The notes under the pieces are model-generated. The model did no database searches, had not been told where the DNA came from, and was given only the letters and a program-made list of their open reading frames with translations. From positions 1-46,906 of the forward strand of contig JAISRZ010000065.1 of assembly GCA_031273455.1 (NCBI GenBank): a stretch of 46,906 nt of DNA. The letters run 5' to 3'. This DNA is from Deltaproteobacteria bacterium. GTDB taxonomy: Bacteria; Desulfobacterota; Desulfarculia; Adiutricales; Adiutricaceae. Below are positions 20,960-28,940 of this stretch, piece by piece; position 1 is the stretch's first letter; every line of letters begins with the position of its first letter. A program made the position numbers and the translations under genes.

Positions 20960-22306
20960 GTGCCCAAAAATATCGACATCTTAGAGGAAAGGCGAAGCTC
21001 CATTAGCCAGGGGGGACGGAATCTTGATTGCGAAAAAGGTTCGGTCGCCGGGGCGGTCAGCCAAAGAGCCTGCGTTTACTCCGGGGCTCGGGTGGTCTTA
21101 AACCCCATCACCGACGCCTTCCATCTAGTCCATGGGCCCATTGGCTGCGCCAGCTACACCTGGGACATTCGCGGGTCTTTGACCGCGGGCTCGGAACTGT
21201 ACCGCCAAAGCTTTTCCACGGATCTTTTGGAAAGGGACGTGGTCTTTGGCGGGGTCGATAAACTCAAGGCCGGGATTAAAGAGATTGTTAAGGTTTATAA
21301 TCCGCCGGTCATTTTTATCTACGCCACCTGCGTGGTTGGGGTCATTGGCGATGACGTCGAGGCCGTGGCTCGGGCCGCGGAAAAAGAATACGGGATTCGG
21401 GTCATTGTTTTAAAGGCCCCGGGGTTCGCCGGGAATAAATCCTTAGGTTACCGTTTAGCCGGGGAAGCCTTAATGGAGCTCATCGCCCCGAAGTTTAACG
21501 GTCAAAAGGTTAAGGGTTTAAACATCTTAGGCGACTATAACTTAGCCGGGGAAATGTGGATCGTTAAAAACTATTTTCAAGAGATTGGTTTAGACGTTAT
21601 CGCCTCTTTCACTGGCGACTCAACCTGCGCTGATTTAATGAAAGCCCCCACGGCTAGCTTAAACGTGGTCCAGTGCGCTGGATCCATGACCTATCTGGCC
21701 ATGAAAATGGAATCGGAGTTTGGCATCCCTTGGATTAAGGCCAGTTTCTTTGGTTTAGAGGACACGGCTAAAGCCCTAAGGGACACTACCGATCTTATAG
21801 GGACCGAAGAGGAAAGAAAACGGGCCGAGGCTTTAATTAAGCGCGAGTCCCAAAAGACTCTGGCGGCCATTAAACCGTACTTACCCGGGCTTAAGGGCAA
21901 AAAAGCGGCCATCTACGTGGGCGGCGGGTTTAAGGCCATCTCCCTAATCCGCCAGTTTAACGCTTTAGGCTTGGACACGGTCATGGTCGGGGCCCAAAAC
22001 GGTCGGAAAGAGGAGTACGAGGTCATGGCCTCTTTGGTCTCCTCGGACACGGTTATCTTGGATGACGCTAACCCCAGTGAGTTAGAGGCCTTTATGCGGG
22101 AAAAGGGGGCCGACATCTTGGTGGGCGGGGTGAAGGAAAGACCATTGGCCTTTAAGCTGGGCGTGGCCTTTTGTGACCATAACCACGAGCGCCAAGCCCC
22201 TTTAGCCGGTTTTTTAGGCGTCACCAACTTCACTAAAGAAATTAATTTGACCATTAATAGCCCGGTTTGGGCTCATGTTCGGAACGCCGTGGGCGCTCTA
22301 AACTGA
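20960..22306 (+). CDS. nifE: FeMo-cofactor scaffold protein NifE
   Basis: A 448-residue NifD paralogue that, with NifN, matures the NifB-co precursor into FeMo-co. It has a GTG start at 20960 after AAGGATTATT. Conserved parts are QRACVYSGARVVLNPITDA, HGPIGCASYTWDIRG, YATCVVGVIGDDV and NVVQCAGSMTYLAMKM. The NifD cofactor His region is replaced here by DHNHERQAPLAGF, which separates NifE from NifD. It is followed by nifN-B after 10 bases. Confidence 0.95.
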   Translation: MPKNIDILEERRSSISQGGRNLDCEKGSVAGAVSQRACVYSGARVVLNPITDAFHLVHGPIGCASYTWDIRGSLTAGSELYRQSFSTDLLERDVVFGGVDKLKAGIKEIVKVYNPPVIFIYATCVVGVIGDDVEAVARAAEKEYGIRVIVLKAPGFAGNKSLGYRLAGEALMELIAPKFNGQKVKGLNILGDYNLAGEMWIVKNYFQEIGLDVIASFTGDSTCADLMKAPTASLNVVQCAGSMTYLAMKMESEFGIPWIKASFFGLEDTAKALRDTTDLIGTEEERKRAEALIKRESQKTLAAIKPYLPGLKGKKAAIYVGGGFKAISLIRQFNALGLDTVMVGAQNGRKEEYEVMASLVSSDTVILDDANPSELEAFMREKGADILVGGVKERPLAFKLGVAFCDHNHERQAPLAGFLGVTNFTKEINLTINSPVWAHVRNAVGALN

Positions 22307-22316
22307 AAGACTCATT

Positions 22317-25160
22317 ATGAAAGACCGATTAACCGTCATTAACGCCAATCCTTGCAAAATGTGCTTTCCCTTGGGAGTGGTCACGGCTTTCTATGGTATC
22401 CAAAAAAGCCTATCATTATTGCACGGTTCCCAAGGTTGCAGCGTCTATATTCGCCGCCATATGGCCACCCACTATAATGAGCCGGTGGATATCGCCTCAT
22501 CCTCGTTGACCGAGGAGGGGACGGTTTTTGGGGGTGAGGCCAACTTAATTAAGGGCCTTGATAACCTCATTCGTTTGTACGCGCCAGAAGTCATTGGCGT
22601 GGGGACCACCTGCTTAGCCGAGACCATTGGCGAGGACACTTTGGCGATTATCGAAAGGTACCAAGAAAGTAAACCGGGTTTAAAAACCCGCTTTATCGCC
22701 GTCCCTTCGCCCGGCTACGCCGGGACCCATTACGAGGGCTGGTTCGCGGGAACCCGGGCCGCGGTGGCCTCTTTCGCCCTAAAAGGGGAAAAAACCGACT
22801 TGGTTAACGTTTTTATCCCCCCCACGAGCCCCGCTGACGCGCGGGCCTTAAAAAGTTTATTGGATGAAAGTGGTTTAAATTACGCTCTTTTTCCTGATAT
22901 TTCCTATAATTTAGATCGCCCTTACGATCCCGTTTACCAACGCTTACCAGGTGGCGGGACGCCATTTACGGTCTTAGAGAAGATGGGCGGGGCCAAGGCC
23001 ACTTTAGAGTTAAGCCGCTTTTGCCCACCTCAGCTTTCAGCTGGGGCCTATTTAGAGGAAACCTTTGGGGTCCCCTTAATCCGCTTAAATCCGCCCATTG
23101 GTTTACGGGATAATGACGAATTTTTAAAGGCCATAAAAAGCTTAGGCGGCCAGGTTAGCTCTAAAACTTTAGGCCAAAGGGGCCGTTTTTTAGACGCCAT
23201 GCTGGATGGGCATAAGTATAACGCCCTAGGGCGGGCCGGGATCTATGGGGATCCGGATCTGGTTTACGGGTTAGTCCGCTTGTGCGTGGAAAATGGGTTG
23301 CCCCCGGTGGTGGCCGCGACCGGCGGGACCGCCAAGACTTTTCGGGAGGTTTTGGCCCCGGAGATCGCCCCGGTGATTGATAACCTGAAGTTAGAAAAGA
23401 GCGTGGTGGTCGATGAGGCGGATTTTGACGAGATCGGGCGGTTAGCTAAGGACCAGGGGGTTAATCTTTTGGTGGGGAGCTCCGAGGGGCGGCGGCTAGC
23501 CGAAAAAGAGTCGCTTCCTTTAGTCCGCTGCGCTTTTCCCGTCCATGACCGCCAAGGGGGTTCTAGGATCCGTCTTTATGGCTACGATGGGGCCACCCAG
23601 ATTTTGGATGATTTAACCAACGCCATTCGGGGCCAAGAGGAGAGCTCTTATCGGGGCCGCTTGTTGAAGGCCCACCATAATCAACCTATCGCCCCCACCG
23701 AGGTTCGGCCTAAGGTCTGGGCCTTTCCCCAACCCCCAGAGGCCAAAAGGGCTATTCCTTTGGTGGCCTCGGGCGATGAAGGCGGTTGTGGCTCCAGCGG
23801 TTGTGGCTCAAAAGCTGGCTTAGGCGACGTCAATACGCGACCAGCCTGGGGTTTAACCGGGGAGATGGGGAAAACCGAGATCCATCCGTGCTTTTCCTTG
23901 GACGCGGCCCATAAAAACGCCCGCTTGCATTTGCCCGTGGCCCCGGCTTGCAACATTTCTTGCGGTTATTGCCGGCGGGATTTGGATTGCCCCAACGAGA
24001 GCCGGCCCGGGGTGACCAGTAAGGTTTTAAACCCCCAAGAAGCCTTGGAAAGGTTTGTGGCCTTTAAAGAGCGGCTGCCCACCTTAAAGGTGGTGGGCGT
24101 GGCTGGCCCGGGGGAGGCTTTAGCTAACTTTAAAGCTTTAGCTCAAACTTTAACCCTTATTCGGGAAGTGGTTCCAGATATCGCTTTTTGTCTATCCACT
24201 AATGGTTTATCATTACCTTACTACATTAAAGATCTCTATGATTTAGGGGTTGGTTACTTAACCGTAACCATTAACACCCTAGACGCCCAAGTCGGGGCCA
24301 AGATCTATAAGGAGGTTAAGTACCTCGGGCAAACCCATCAAGGGGTCACCGGGGCGGCTTTACTTTTAGCCAACCAATTGGCTGGTTTAAAAATGGCCGT
24401 TGATCTTGGCCTCACGGTTAAGGTCAATACCGTGGTTTTAAAGGGGATTAATGAGCTGGAGGCCCCAAAGGTGGCTAAAGAGGCGGCTAAACTAGGGGCC
24501 AAGATCGGTAACGTTATGCAACACATCCCGGTGTCTGGGAGCTTATTTGGTCACTTGCCCCAGATATCGCGCTTTGATCTGCAGAAGATAAGTTGGGAGT
24601 GCCAAACTTACTTACCCCAATCCAGGCACTGTCGGCAGTGCCGGGCTGACGCGGCCGGGTTACTTTCCGAGGATCTCTCCTGGACCTTTCGGGAGGGCCA
24701 AAAGCCTTTGGAGCCGCCTGTTTTAGAGGTCTTACCCCAGGCCAACGAGGCCGGAAAAGTCCGGGTGGCCGTGGTCTCCAAAAGCGGGGTGGTGGTGGAT
24801 CAGCATTTTGGCCAGGCTGAGCGGTTTTTTATCTACGAAAGCGATGGCCAAAGCTTAAAGCTCTTGGAAAACCGCCGGGTCGCTTTAGGCCAAGGCGGCG
24901 GTTGCGGCGGTTTTTGCGGGGCCAAGGATCCTTTGACCGCGGTTAAACCCGAGGGTTTTATCGCCCGCTTGGTGGCCGCGGCCACTGATTGCCACGCGGT
25001 GGTGGCCACTCGGGTGGGTCAATCCCCCAAGGACAAGTTGGCGGCTAAAGGCGTCCTCGCTTTAGCCTCGTATGACTCAGTGGAGCGGGCGGTTCTGGCG
25101 GCGGCTCGGGAGACGCTTAGCCAAAGGGCCTTGACTAAGGAGGACCAGATGGTTTCCTAA
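22317..25160 (+). CDS. nifN-B: NifN-NifB fusion protein with NifX-like tail
   Basis: A 947-residue fusion. Residues 1-445 are NifN (NPCKMCFPLGVVTAFYG, HGSQGCSVYIRRHM, TTCLAETIGEDTL). A Pro-rich linker of about 70 residues follows, carrying GGCGSSGCGSK near residue 490. Residues 520-800 are NifB, a radical SAM enzyme that builds the NifB-co carbide cluster: CNISCGYCRRDLDCPNESRP gives Cys 545, 549 and 552, with VAGPGEALAN and a late HCRQCRADAAG. Residues 814-925 are a NifX/NafY-like cofactor-binding domain (VAVVSKSGVVVDQHFGQAE). The fusion is known from clostridia. It passes NifB-co directly to the NifEN scaffold. Confidence 0.95.
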   Translation: MKDRLTVINANPCKMCFPLGVVTAFYGIQKSLSLLHGSQGCSVYIRRHMATHYNEPVDIASSSLTEEGTVFGGEANLIKGLDNLIRLYAPEVIGVGTTCLAETIGEDTLAIIERYQESKPGLKTRFIAVPSPGYAGTHYEGWFAGTRAAVASFALKGEKTDLVNVFIPPTSPADARALKSLLDESGLNYALFPDISYNLDRPYDPVYQRLPGGGTPFTVLEKMGGAKATLELSRFCPPQLSAGAYLEETFGVPLIRLNPPIGLRDNDEFLKAIKSLGGQVSSKTLGQRGRFLDAMLDGHKYNALGRAGIYGDPDLVYGLVRLCVENGLPPVVAATGGTAKTFREVLAPEIAPVIDNLKLEKSVVVDEADFDEIGRLAKDQGVNLLVGSSEGRRLAEKESLPLVRCAFPVHDRQGGSRIRLYGYDGATQILDDLTNAIRGQEESSYRGRLLKAHHNQPIAPTEVRPKVWAFPQPPEAKRAIPLVASGDEGGCGSSGCGSKAGLGDVNTRPAWGLTGEMGKTEIHPCFSLDAAHKNARLHLPVAPACNISCGYCRRDLDCPNESRPGVTSKVLNPQEALERFVAFKERLPTLKVVGVAGPGEALANFKALAQTLTLIREVVPDIAFCLSTNGLSLPYYIKDLYDLGVGYLTVTINTLDAQVGAKIYKEVKYLGQTHQGVTGAALLLANQLAGLKMAVDLGLTVKVNTVVLKGINELEAPKVAKEAAKLGAKIGNVMQHIPVSGSLFGHLPQISRFDLQKISWECQTYLPQSRHCRQCRADAAGLLSEDLSWTFREGQKPLEPPVLEVLPQANEAGKVRVAVVSKSGVVVDQHFGQAERFFIYESDGQSLKLLENRRVALGQGGGCGGFCGAKDPLTAVKPEGFIARLVAAATDCHAVVATRVGQSPKDKLAAKGVLALASYDSVERAVLAAARETLSQRALTKEDQMVS

Positions 25161-25199
25161 AGGACCAAAGGAACGAGCTGGTCAGAACGATGGGTTTTT

Positions 25200-25979
25200 A
25201 TGCTTTTGATTGACGCGACTTTATCGGTGTTGTCGGCCCAAGGGCGGAAAGCGGATAGTTTAATGACCCAGAAATGGGTTAAAGCTTTATCCGCCATTGG
25301 GGTCGGCGGGGTGAAGCGTCCTAGGGAGCCAGTGGTGGCCCCGGACGCCATTTACGGTTTTGACAATTTTTTGCGCGGCGATTACCCGGAGCTGTTTCGA
25401 CAACTGCGGCGTTTGGAGCCTTTAGAGGTGGTCTTTGGCGACAGCCAGGGGTTCGCCACGGCTTTGGCCACGGCCTGGCTGGAGGAGGGCGGCTCCGGGG
25501 TGGTGGCCTCCTTAACCGGGATCGGCGGGTTGCCGGCCTTAGAGACTTTACGGTTATTTTTGCGCCAGACCGGGCGGATGGCCTTACCCCAAGCCAATCG
25601 GCCTTTAGCCAACGTTATCCGGCTCTATGAGACCATCTCGGGCCGGAAGATCAGTTTGTTTCAACCGGTTTTGGGCCAGGGGTTATTCGCCGTGGAGTCC
25701 GGGGTCCACGTGGACAGTTGGTCCAAGGATCCCACGTTGTATGAGCCCTTCCCCCCGGAACTGACCGGGGCTAAAAGATTATTGGCCTTGGGTCGCCACA
25801 GCGGTCGGGGGGCCGTGGACCTCAAGTGTCGTCAATTAGGCCTTGATTTTCCCGGGGAGGCCTTAAGCGGCCTTCTGGCCCAGGTCCGCGATAAGGCCGT
25901 GGCCTTGGGGAGATCTTTGACTGAGGATGAGTTCGCGGCTCTGGCCCGCTCCCTAATGGAGAGGCCGCTTGAGAGCTAA
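25200..25979 (+). CDS. homocitrate synthase omega subunit (NifV-omega type)
   Basis: A 259-residue protein immediately upstream of the NifV-alpha gene. Its C-terminal half matches the late part of homocitrate synthase/LeuA-like proteins: LASLTGIGGLPALE-like barrel strand, ISLFQPVLGQGLFAVESGVHVDS, and GAKRLLALGRHSGRGAVDLK in the communication region. The N-terminal part keeps only a trace of the barrel start (LLIDATLSVLSAQG) and lacks the catalytic DTTLRDGEQ. This is the arrangement of C. pasteurianum nifV-omega/nifV-alpha, in which two polypeptides make one homocitrate synthase. It supplies the homocitrate ligand of FeMo-co. The ATG at 25200 lacks a good Shine-Dalgarno. Confidence 0.8.
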   Translation: MLLIDATLSVLSAQGRKADSLMTQKWVKALSAIGVGGVKRPREPVVAPDAIYGFDNFLRGDYPELFRQLRRLEPLEVVFGDSQGFATALATAWLEEGGSGVVASLTGIGGLPALETLRLFLRQTGRMALPQANRPLANVIRLYETISGRKISLFQPVLGQGLFAVESGVHVDSWSKDPTLYEPFPPELTGAKRLLALGRHSGRGAVDLKCRQLGLDFPGEALSGLLAQVRDKAVALGRSLTEDEFAALARSLMERPLES

Positions 25980-26823
25980 GATCAAACTGGTGGACACGAC
26001 TTTACGCGATGGGGAGCAAGCTCCGGGGTTAGCCTTCACTTTAGAAACGCGCTTACTTCTAGCCGCCGCTTTGGACCAAGCTGGCTTTCACCAGTTGGAA
26101 GTGGGCTCCCCGGTCATGGGCCAAAAGGAAATCGAGGCGGTTAAAAGGATTAAAGAAGTCTCGGCCACGGCCCTTATCTCCGTCTGGAATCGGGTGAGAA
26201 TCGAGGACGTTTTAGCCTCCTTGGAAGCTCAGCCGGATATCATCCATTTAGCCTTGCCCTTCACTAAAGGCCACTTGGAAAAAAAGGTCCAAAAAACCTT
26301 CGCCGCGGTGGCCGAGGATCTGGCTAAATGTTTGGACCTAGCCCAAAGCCAAGGGGCCGCGGTTAGCGTGGGCTTAGAGGACGTCTCTAGAGCTAAGGAC
26401 GCGGAACTGGACCAAACTTTGGAGCTTTTAGGGAAACTAAAGGTTAAAAGGGTTCGTCTTAGCGACACCGTGGGTTTGCTGAGCCCGGGCCGGGTGACTT
26501 ATTTAGTTAAAAAGGTAGTGGCGATGGGGTTTAGCGTGGAGTTTCATGGGCATAACGACTTGGGCCTAGCCGAGGCCAACGCTTATCTAGCCGCTTTAGC
26601 TGGGGCCGTCTACTTGGACACGACCTTAAGCGGGGTGGGGGAAAGGGCTGGCAACTCCTCTTTAAGCCGGTTTTTGACCTTAGCGGCCCTGGATTTGGAT
26701 AGCGGCGTGAGCTTGGCGGCGGCTTTAGAACTGGAAAAACTGGCCCAGCCCTTTTTAGAGCGGGAAGGTTATATCCGGGAACTAGCTTTTTCCCGGGCCC
26801 CGGCGGTGGAGAAATTTTGGTGA
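25969..26823 (+). CDS. homocitrate synthase alpha subunit (NifV-alpha type)
   Basis: A 284-residue TIM-barrel acyl-CoA condensing enzyme with a TTG start at 25969, preceded by GGAG and overlapping the omega gene by 11 bases. The catalytic start KLVDTTLRDGEQAPGLAF is intact, as are the metal-binding HGHNDLGLAEANAY and the SGVGERAGN strand. It ends right after the barrel, so it lacks the communication domain, which the upstream gene supplies. Together they should condense acetyl-CoA and 2-oxoglutarate to homocitrate. Confidence 0.9.
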   Translation: MRAKIKLVDTTLRDGEQAPGLAFTLETRLLLAAALDQAGFHQLEVGSPVMGQKEIEAVKRIKEVSATALISVWNRVRIEDVLASLEAQPDIIHLALPFTKGHLEKKVQKTFAAVAEDLAKCLDLAQSQGAAVSVGLEDVSRAKDAELDQTLELLGKLKVKRVRLSDTVGLLSPGRVTYLVKKVVAMGFSVEFHGHNDLGLAEANAYLAALAGAVYLDTTLSGVGERAGNSSLSRFLTLAALDLDSGVSLAAALELEKLAQPFLEREGYIRELAFSRAPAVEKFW

Positions 26824-27539
26824 CCACGATGAGTTCGGTCGATCCCTTGGCGGCCTATATGGCCGCTAGGGGTATCGCCTTTAGCGAGAAACTGACCCCC
26901 TTGGCGCCTAGCGGCTTGACGCTGGCCGTGGCTGTCCAGAAGACGGGGATTGGGCCTTTACCGGGGTCGGAGACCCTCTTTGTCTTAACAATCAGCCCGG
27001 ATCGAGAGCTTTTGACCGTTAAAGAAATTGATTTAGCGGCTTATGGGTTAGACGAGAGCTTAGGCGGCGCCCAGGATATCGCCACCTTCCGGCGGAACCT
27101 AAAGGCGGTTTTAGCGGAGCTTAAAGGGGTGACCTTAACCCTGGCTAAGGACTATAAAGGTTTGCTCCCCCATCAGCTTCTAACCATAGGCGTGGACCGG
27201 TTAGTGAAGGCTGAGGCCGGTTTAGCCTCGCTCCCAGGGTTAATAAGCCACTTGTTTAGCCCGGAAGGGTTAGACGAGGACGAGGAGCCGAACGATTTTG
27301 AGCTAAAGGGGCCAGGCGAGTACTTGGTGGATTTAACCGCGGTCTTGGCTCGGGACCCGGACCAGTCCTCCAAAACCGTTTTAAAGCCCTTTTTAACTGG
27401 GCGCGAGTTTAAGCGACTGATTGTCAAGTTTGGCCATGAGCCCCGGTGGCTGGCCGCGGAGGCGAAGAGCTTAGGGTTAGACTACGCGGTCCAAACGGAC
27501 GCGAGCGAGACCATCGTCATTTTGACCAAAAAGGCTTAA
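26820..27539 (+). CDS. unknown 239-residue protein, last gene of nif operon
   Basis: Not recognised. The GTG at 26820 overlaps the NifV-alpha stop (GTGA) and has GGAG 8 bases upstream; a TTG at 26817 and an ATG at 26829 are alternatives. There is no signal peptide, membrane segment or Cys motif. Residues 10-150 look like a mixed alpha/beta fold. The middle is acidic (EGLDEDEEPNDFELKG near 165). The C-terminal part (FLTGREFKRLIVKFGHEPRW, then LDYAVQTDASETIVILTKK) suggests a small alpha/beta domain. Position and overlap tie it to nitrogenase or homocitrate function; nothing more can be said from the sequence. Confidence 0.8.
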   Translation: MTTMSSVDPLAAYMAARGIAFSEKLTPLAPSGLTLAVAVQKTGIGPLPGSETLFVLTISPDRELLTVKEIDLAAYGLDESLGGAQDIATFRRNLKAVLAELKGVTLTLAKDYKGLLPHQLLTIGVDRLVKAEAGLASLPGLISHLFSPEGLDEDEEPNDFELKGPGEYLVDLTAVLARDPDQSSKTVLKPFLTGREFKRLIVKFGHEPRWLAAEAKSLGLDYAVQTDASETIVILTKKA

Positions 27540-27592
27540 AAAAGATCCGTTTGACCCTAAAAAACTCGTTTTAGCTTAACGCGAAGATCTAA

Positions 27593-27624
27593 AAAAAACC
27601 GGATCCATCAGGATCCGGTTTTTT
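27593..27624. terminator. bidirectional terminator after nif operon
   Basis: Arms AAAAAACCGGATCC and GGATCCGGTTTTTT pair perfectly around the loop ATCA, with A-runs on one side and T-runs on the other. It should end the nif transcript on the plus strand and the POTRA-gene transcript on the minus strand. Confidence 0.95.
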
Positions 27625-27663
27625 GGCTCCAATAGGGAAGGATATTGACGGGGCCACAAAGGA

Positions 27664-28140
27664 TCACTTAAGGTTAGTTTTAATAGTGACAATATTATTG
27701 GTTTGACTGGGATCTTGCGGGGGGATAAAAACCAAGACGTCCGGGAGCCCCGCTTGGCGGTAAAGGTCAGCGATCTTGACGGTCAGCTCATTAAGTTGGC
27801 TTAAGCTTAGGTTTTGGTTCTTATAGGGCTCTAAAACTTTCTGGACTTTGGCCGGCGAAAGGGAGCCAAAGTTTTCCAGTTGAAAGCCTTTCACCAAAAT
27901 GGTTTTCTGGCCAGCTAAGTCCAGGCCGATGACGGGCGAGGGGACGGATTCCTCCAAGCCGGGCTCTGGGTTGGGCCGGGCTCGTTGGACATCCCGCGTG
28001 ATGGAGCCAATGTTGGGCGCGCCCGGGGGCGGAAATCGCCCGTGGCTCCAGGTTGAGGAGATAAGACTGAATAAAAACGCGAAAATTATAGTTAAAATAG
28101 CGTTTCTTATTTTTTTACGCCTAATTTTAGTGAAATACAT
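27664..28140 (-). CDS. secreted POTRA-only protein (TpsB/ShlB N-terminal domain)
   Basis: A 158-residue protein with a basic N-terminus and one hydrophobic segment (AILTIIFAFLFSLISSTWS), reading as a signal peptide or anchor. After a Pro-rich stretch of about 40 residues comes one POTRA_2-like domain: ILVKGFQLENFGSLSPAKVQ, then VLEPYKNQNLSLSQLNELTVKIADLYRQAGLPDVLVFIPPQ. This is the periplasmic part of two-partner-secretion transporters. The frame ends after that domain, so no 16-strand barrel is present, and no TpsA gene is near. It is either a truncated gene or a free-standing periplasmic POTRA. AAAGGG stands before the ATG. Confidence 0.7.
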   Translation of the reverse strand: MYFTKIRRKKIRNAILTIIFAFLFSLISSTWSHGRFPPPGAPNIGSITRDVQRARPNPEPGLEESVPSPVIGLDLAGQKTILVKGFQLENFGSLSPAKVQKVLEPYKNQNLSLSQLNELTVKIADLYRQAGLPDVLVFIPPQDPSQTNNIVTIKTNLK

Positions 28141-28214
28141 AAAATAACCCTTTAACCCGCTGGGTTGGGGCTAGTTTTGGGACTGGCGATGGACTAGGGC
28201 CAAACTTATGGCCC

Positions 28215-28940
28215 TTAATCAAAGGAAGCGTGGGTCGGATCGTTGGTTGGGGTGGCGAAACGGGCCATGGCCACGATAGGCTCGCCGGGTTTAGTCATCC
28301 GCACCACGGTCCCGGCCAGATGCTCCACCTCTTCTTGGGAGTGGCTGACGTAGAGAATGGGGATCTCTAAGGTGCGTAAGTTTTTTAAGTAAGGGATAAT
28401 CTCATCTTTCCGCTCTTGGTCCAAAGCGCTTAAAGGCTCATCCAAGAAGAGGGCTTCCGGGGAAGAGGCTAAGGCCCGGGCCAAGGCCACCCGTTGACGC
28501 TCGCCGCCGGATAAGGTGTCGGGGCGACGCTCCAATAAATGTTGGATGCCTAAAATGTCCAAAAGATGGTTTAGGTCAAAGGTTCTTTTGGCTTTGCCGT
28601 TTAAGCGGCGAGTGGCTCGCTTTAAGCCGTAAGTTAGGTTCTTCATCACCGATAGGTGAGGAAACAAGGACCCTTCCTGGAAAACGTAGCCAATGGGCCG
28701 ACGGTAAGTTGGGAGGAAAAAGGTCTCGCTCTGCCAGACGGTCCCGTTAACCGAGACATAGCCATTGGCCCGGGTGAGGCCGGATAAGCAGCGCAAAAAG
28801 GTGGTCTTGCCCGAGCCCGAGGGGCCAGTGATGGCTGTGACGCCTTTCCCAGGCAGAACCAGGTTAAAAGCGAAGTTTAAAAACGTCCCATCCGGGTTAG
28901 GGTAGCGAAGTTTTAGGTTAGACTCGATGGTCATGGCCAT
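28215..28940 (-). CDS. modC: molybdate-type ABC transporter ATP-binding protein
   Basis: A 241-residue ABC ATPase. Walker A is GPSGSGKTTFLRCL (about residue 40), followed by the ModC-like RRPIGYVFQEGSLFPHLSVMKNL. The signature is LSGGERQRVALARAL and Walker B is ALFLDEPLSALD; the switch His is in YVSHSQEEV. It is about 110 residues shorter than typical ModC because the C-terminal MOP/TOBE molybdate-sensing domain is missing. No modA or modB is adjacent, so partners must be elsewhere. Its place beside a Mo-nitrogenase operon supports molybdate, but tungstate or another oxyanion is possible. Confidence 0.75.
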   Translation of the reverse strand: MAMTIESNLKLRYPNPDGTFLNFAFNLVLPGKGVTAITGPSGSGKTTFLRCLSGLTRANGYVSVNGTVWQSETFFLPTYRRPIGYVFQEGSLFPHLSVMKNLTYGLKRATRRLNGKAKRTFDLNHLLDILGIQHLLERRPDTLSGGERQRVALARALASSPEALFLDEPLSALDQERKDEIIPYLKNLRTLEIPILYVSHSQEEVEHLAGTVVRMTKPGEPIVAMARFATPTNDPTHASFD

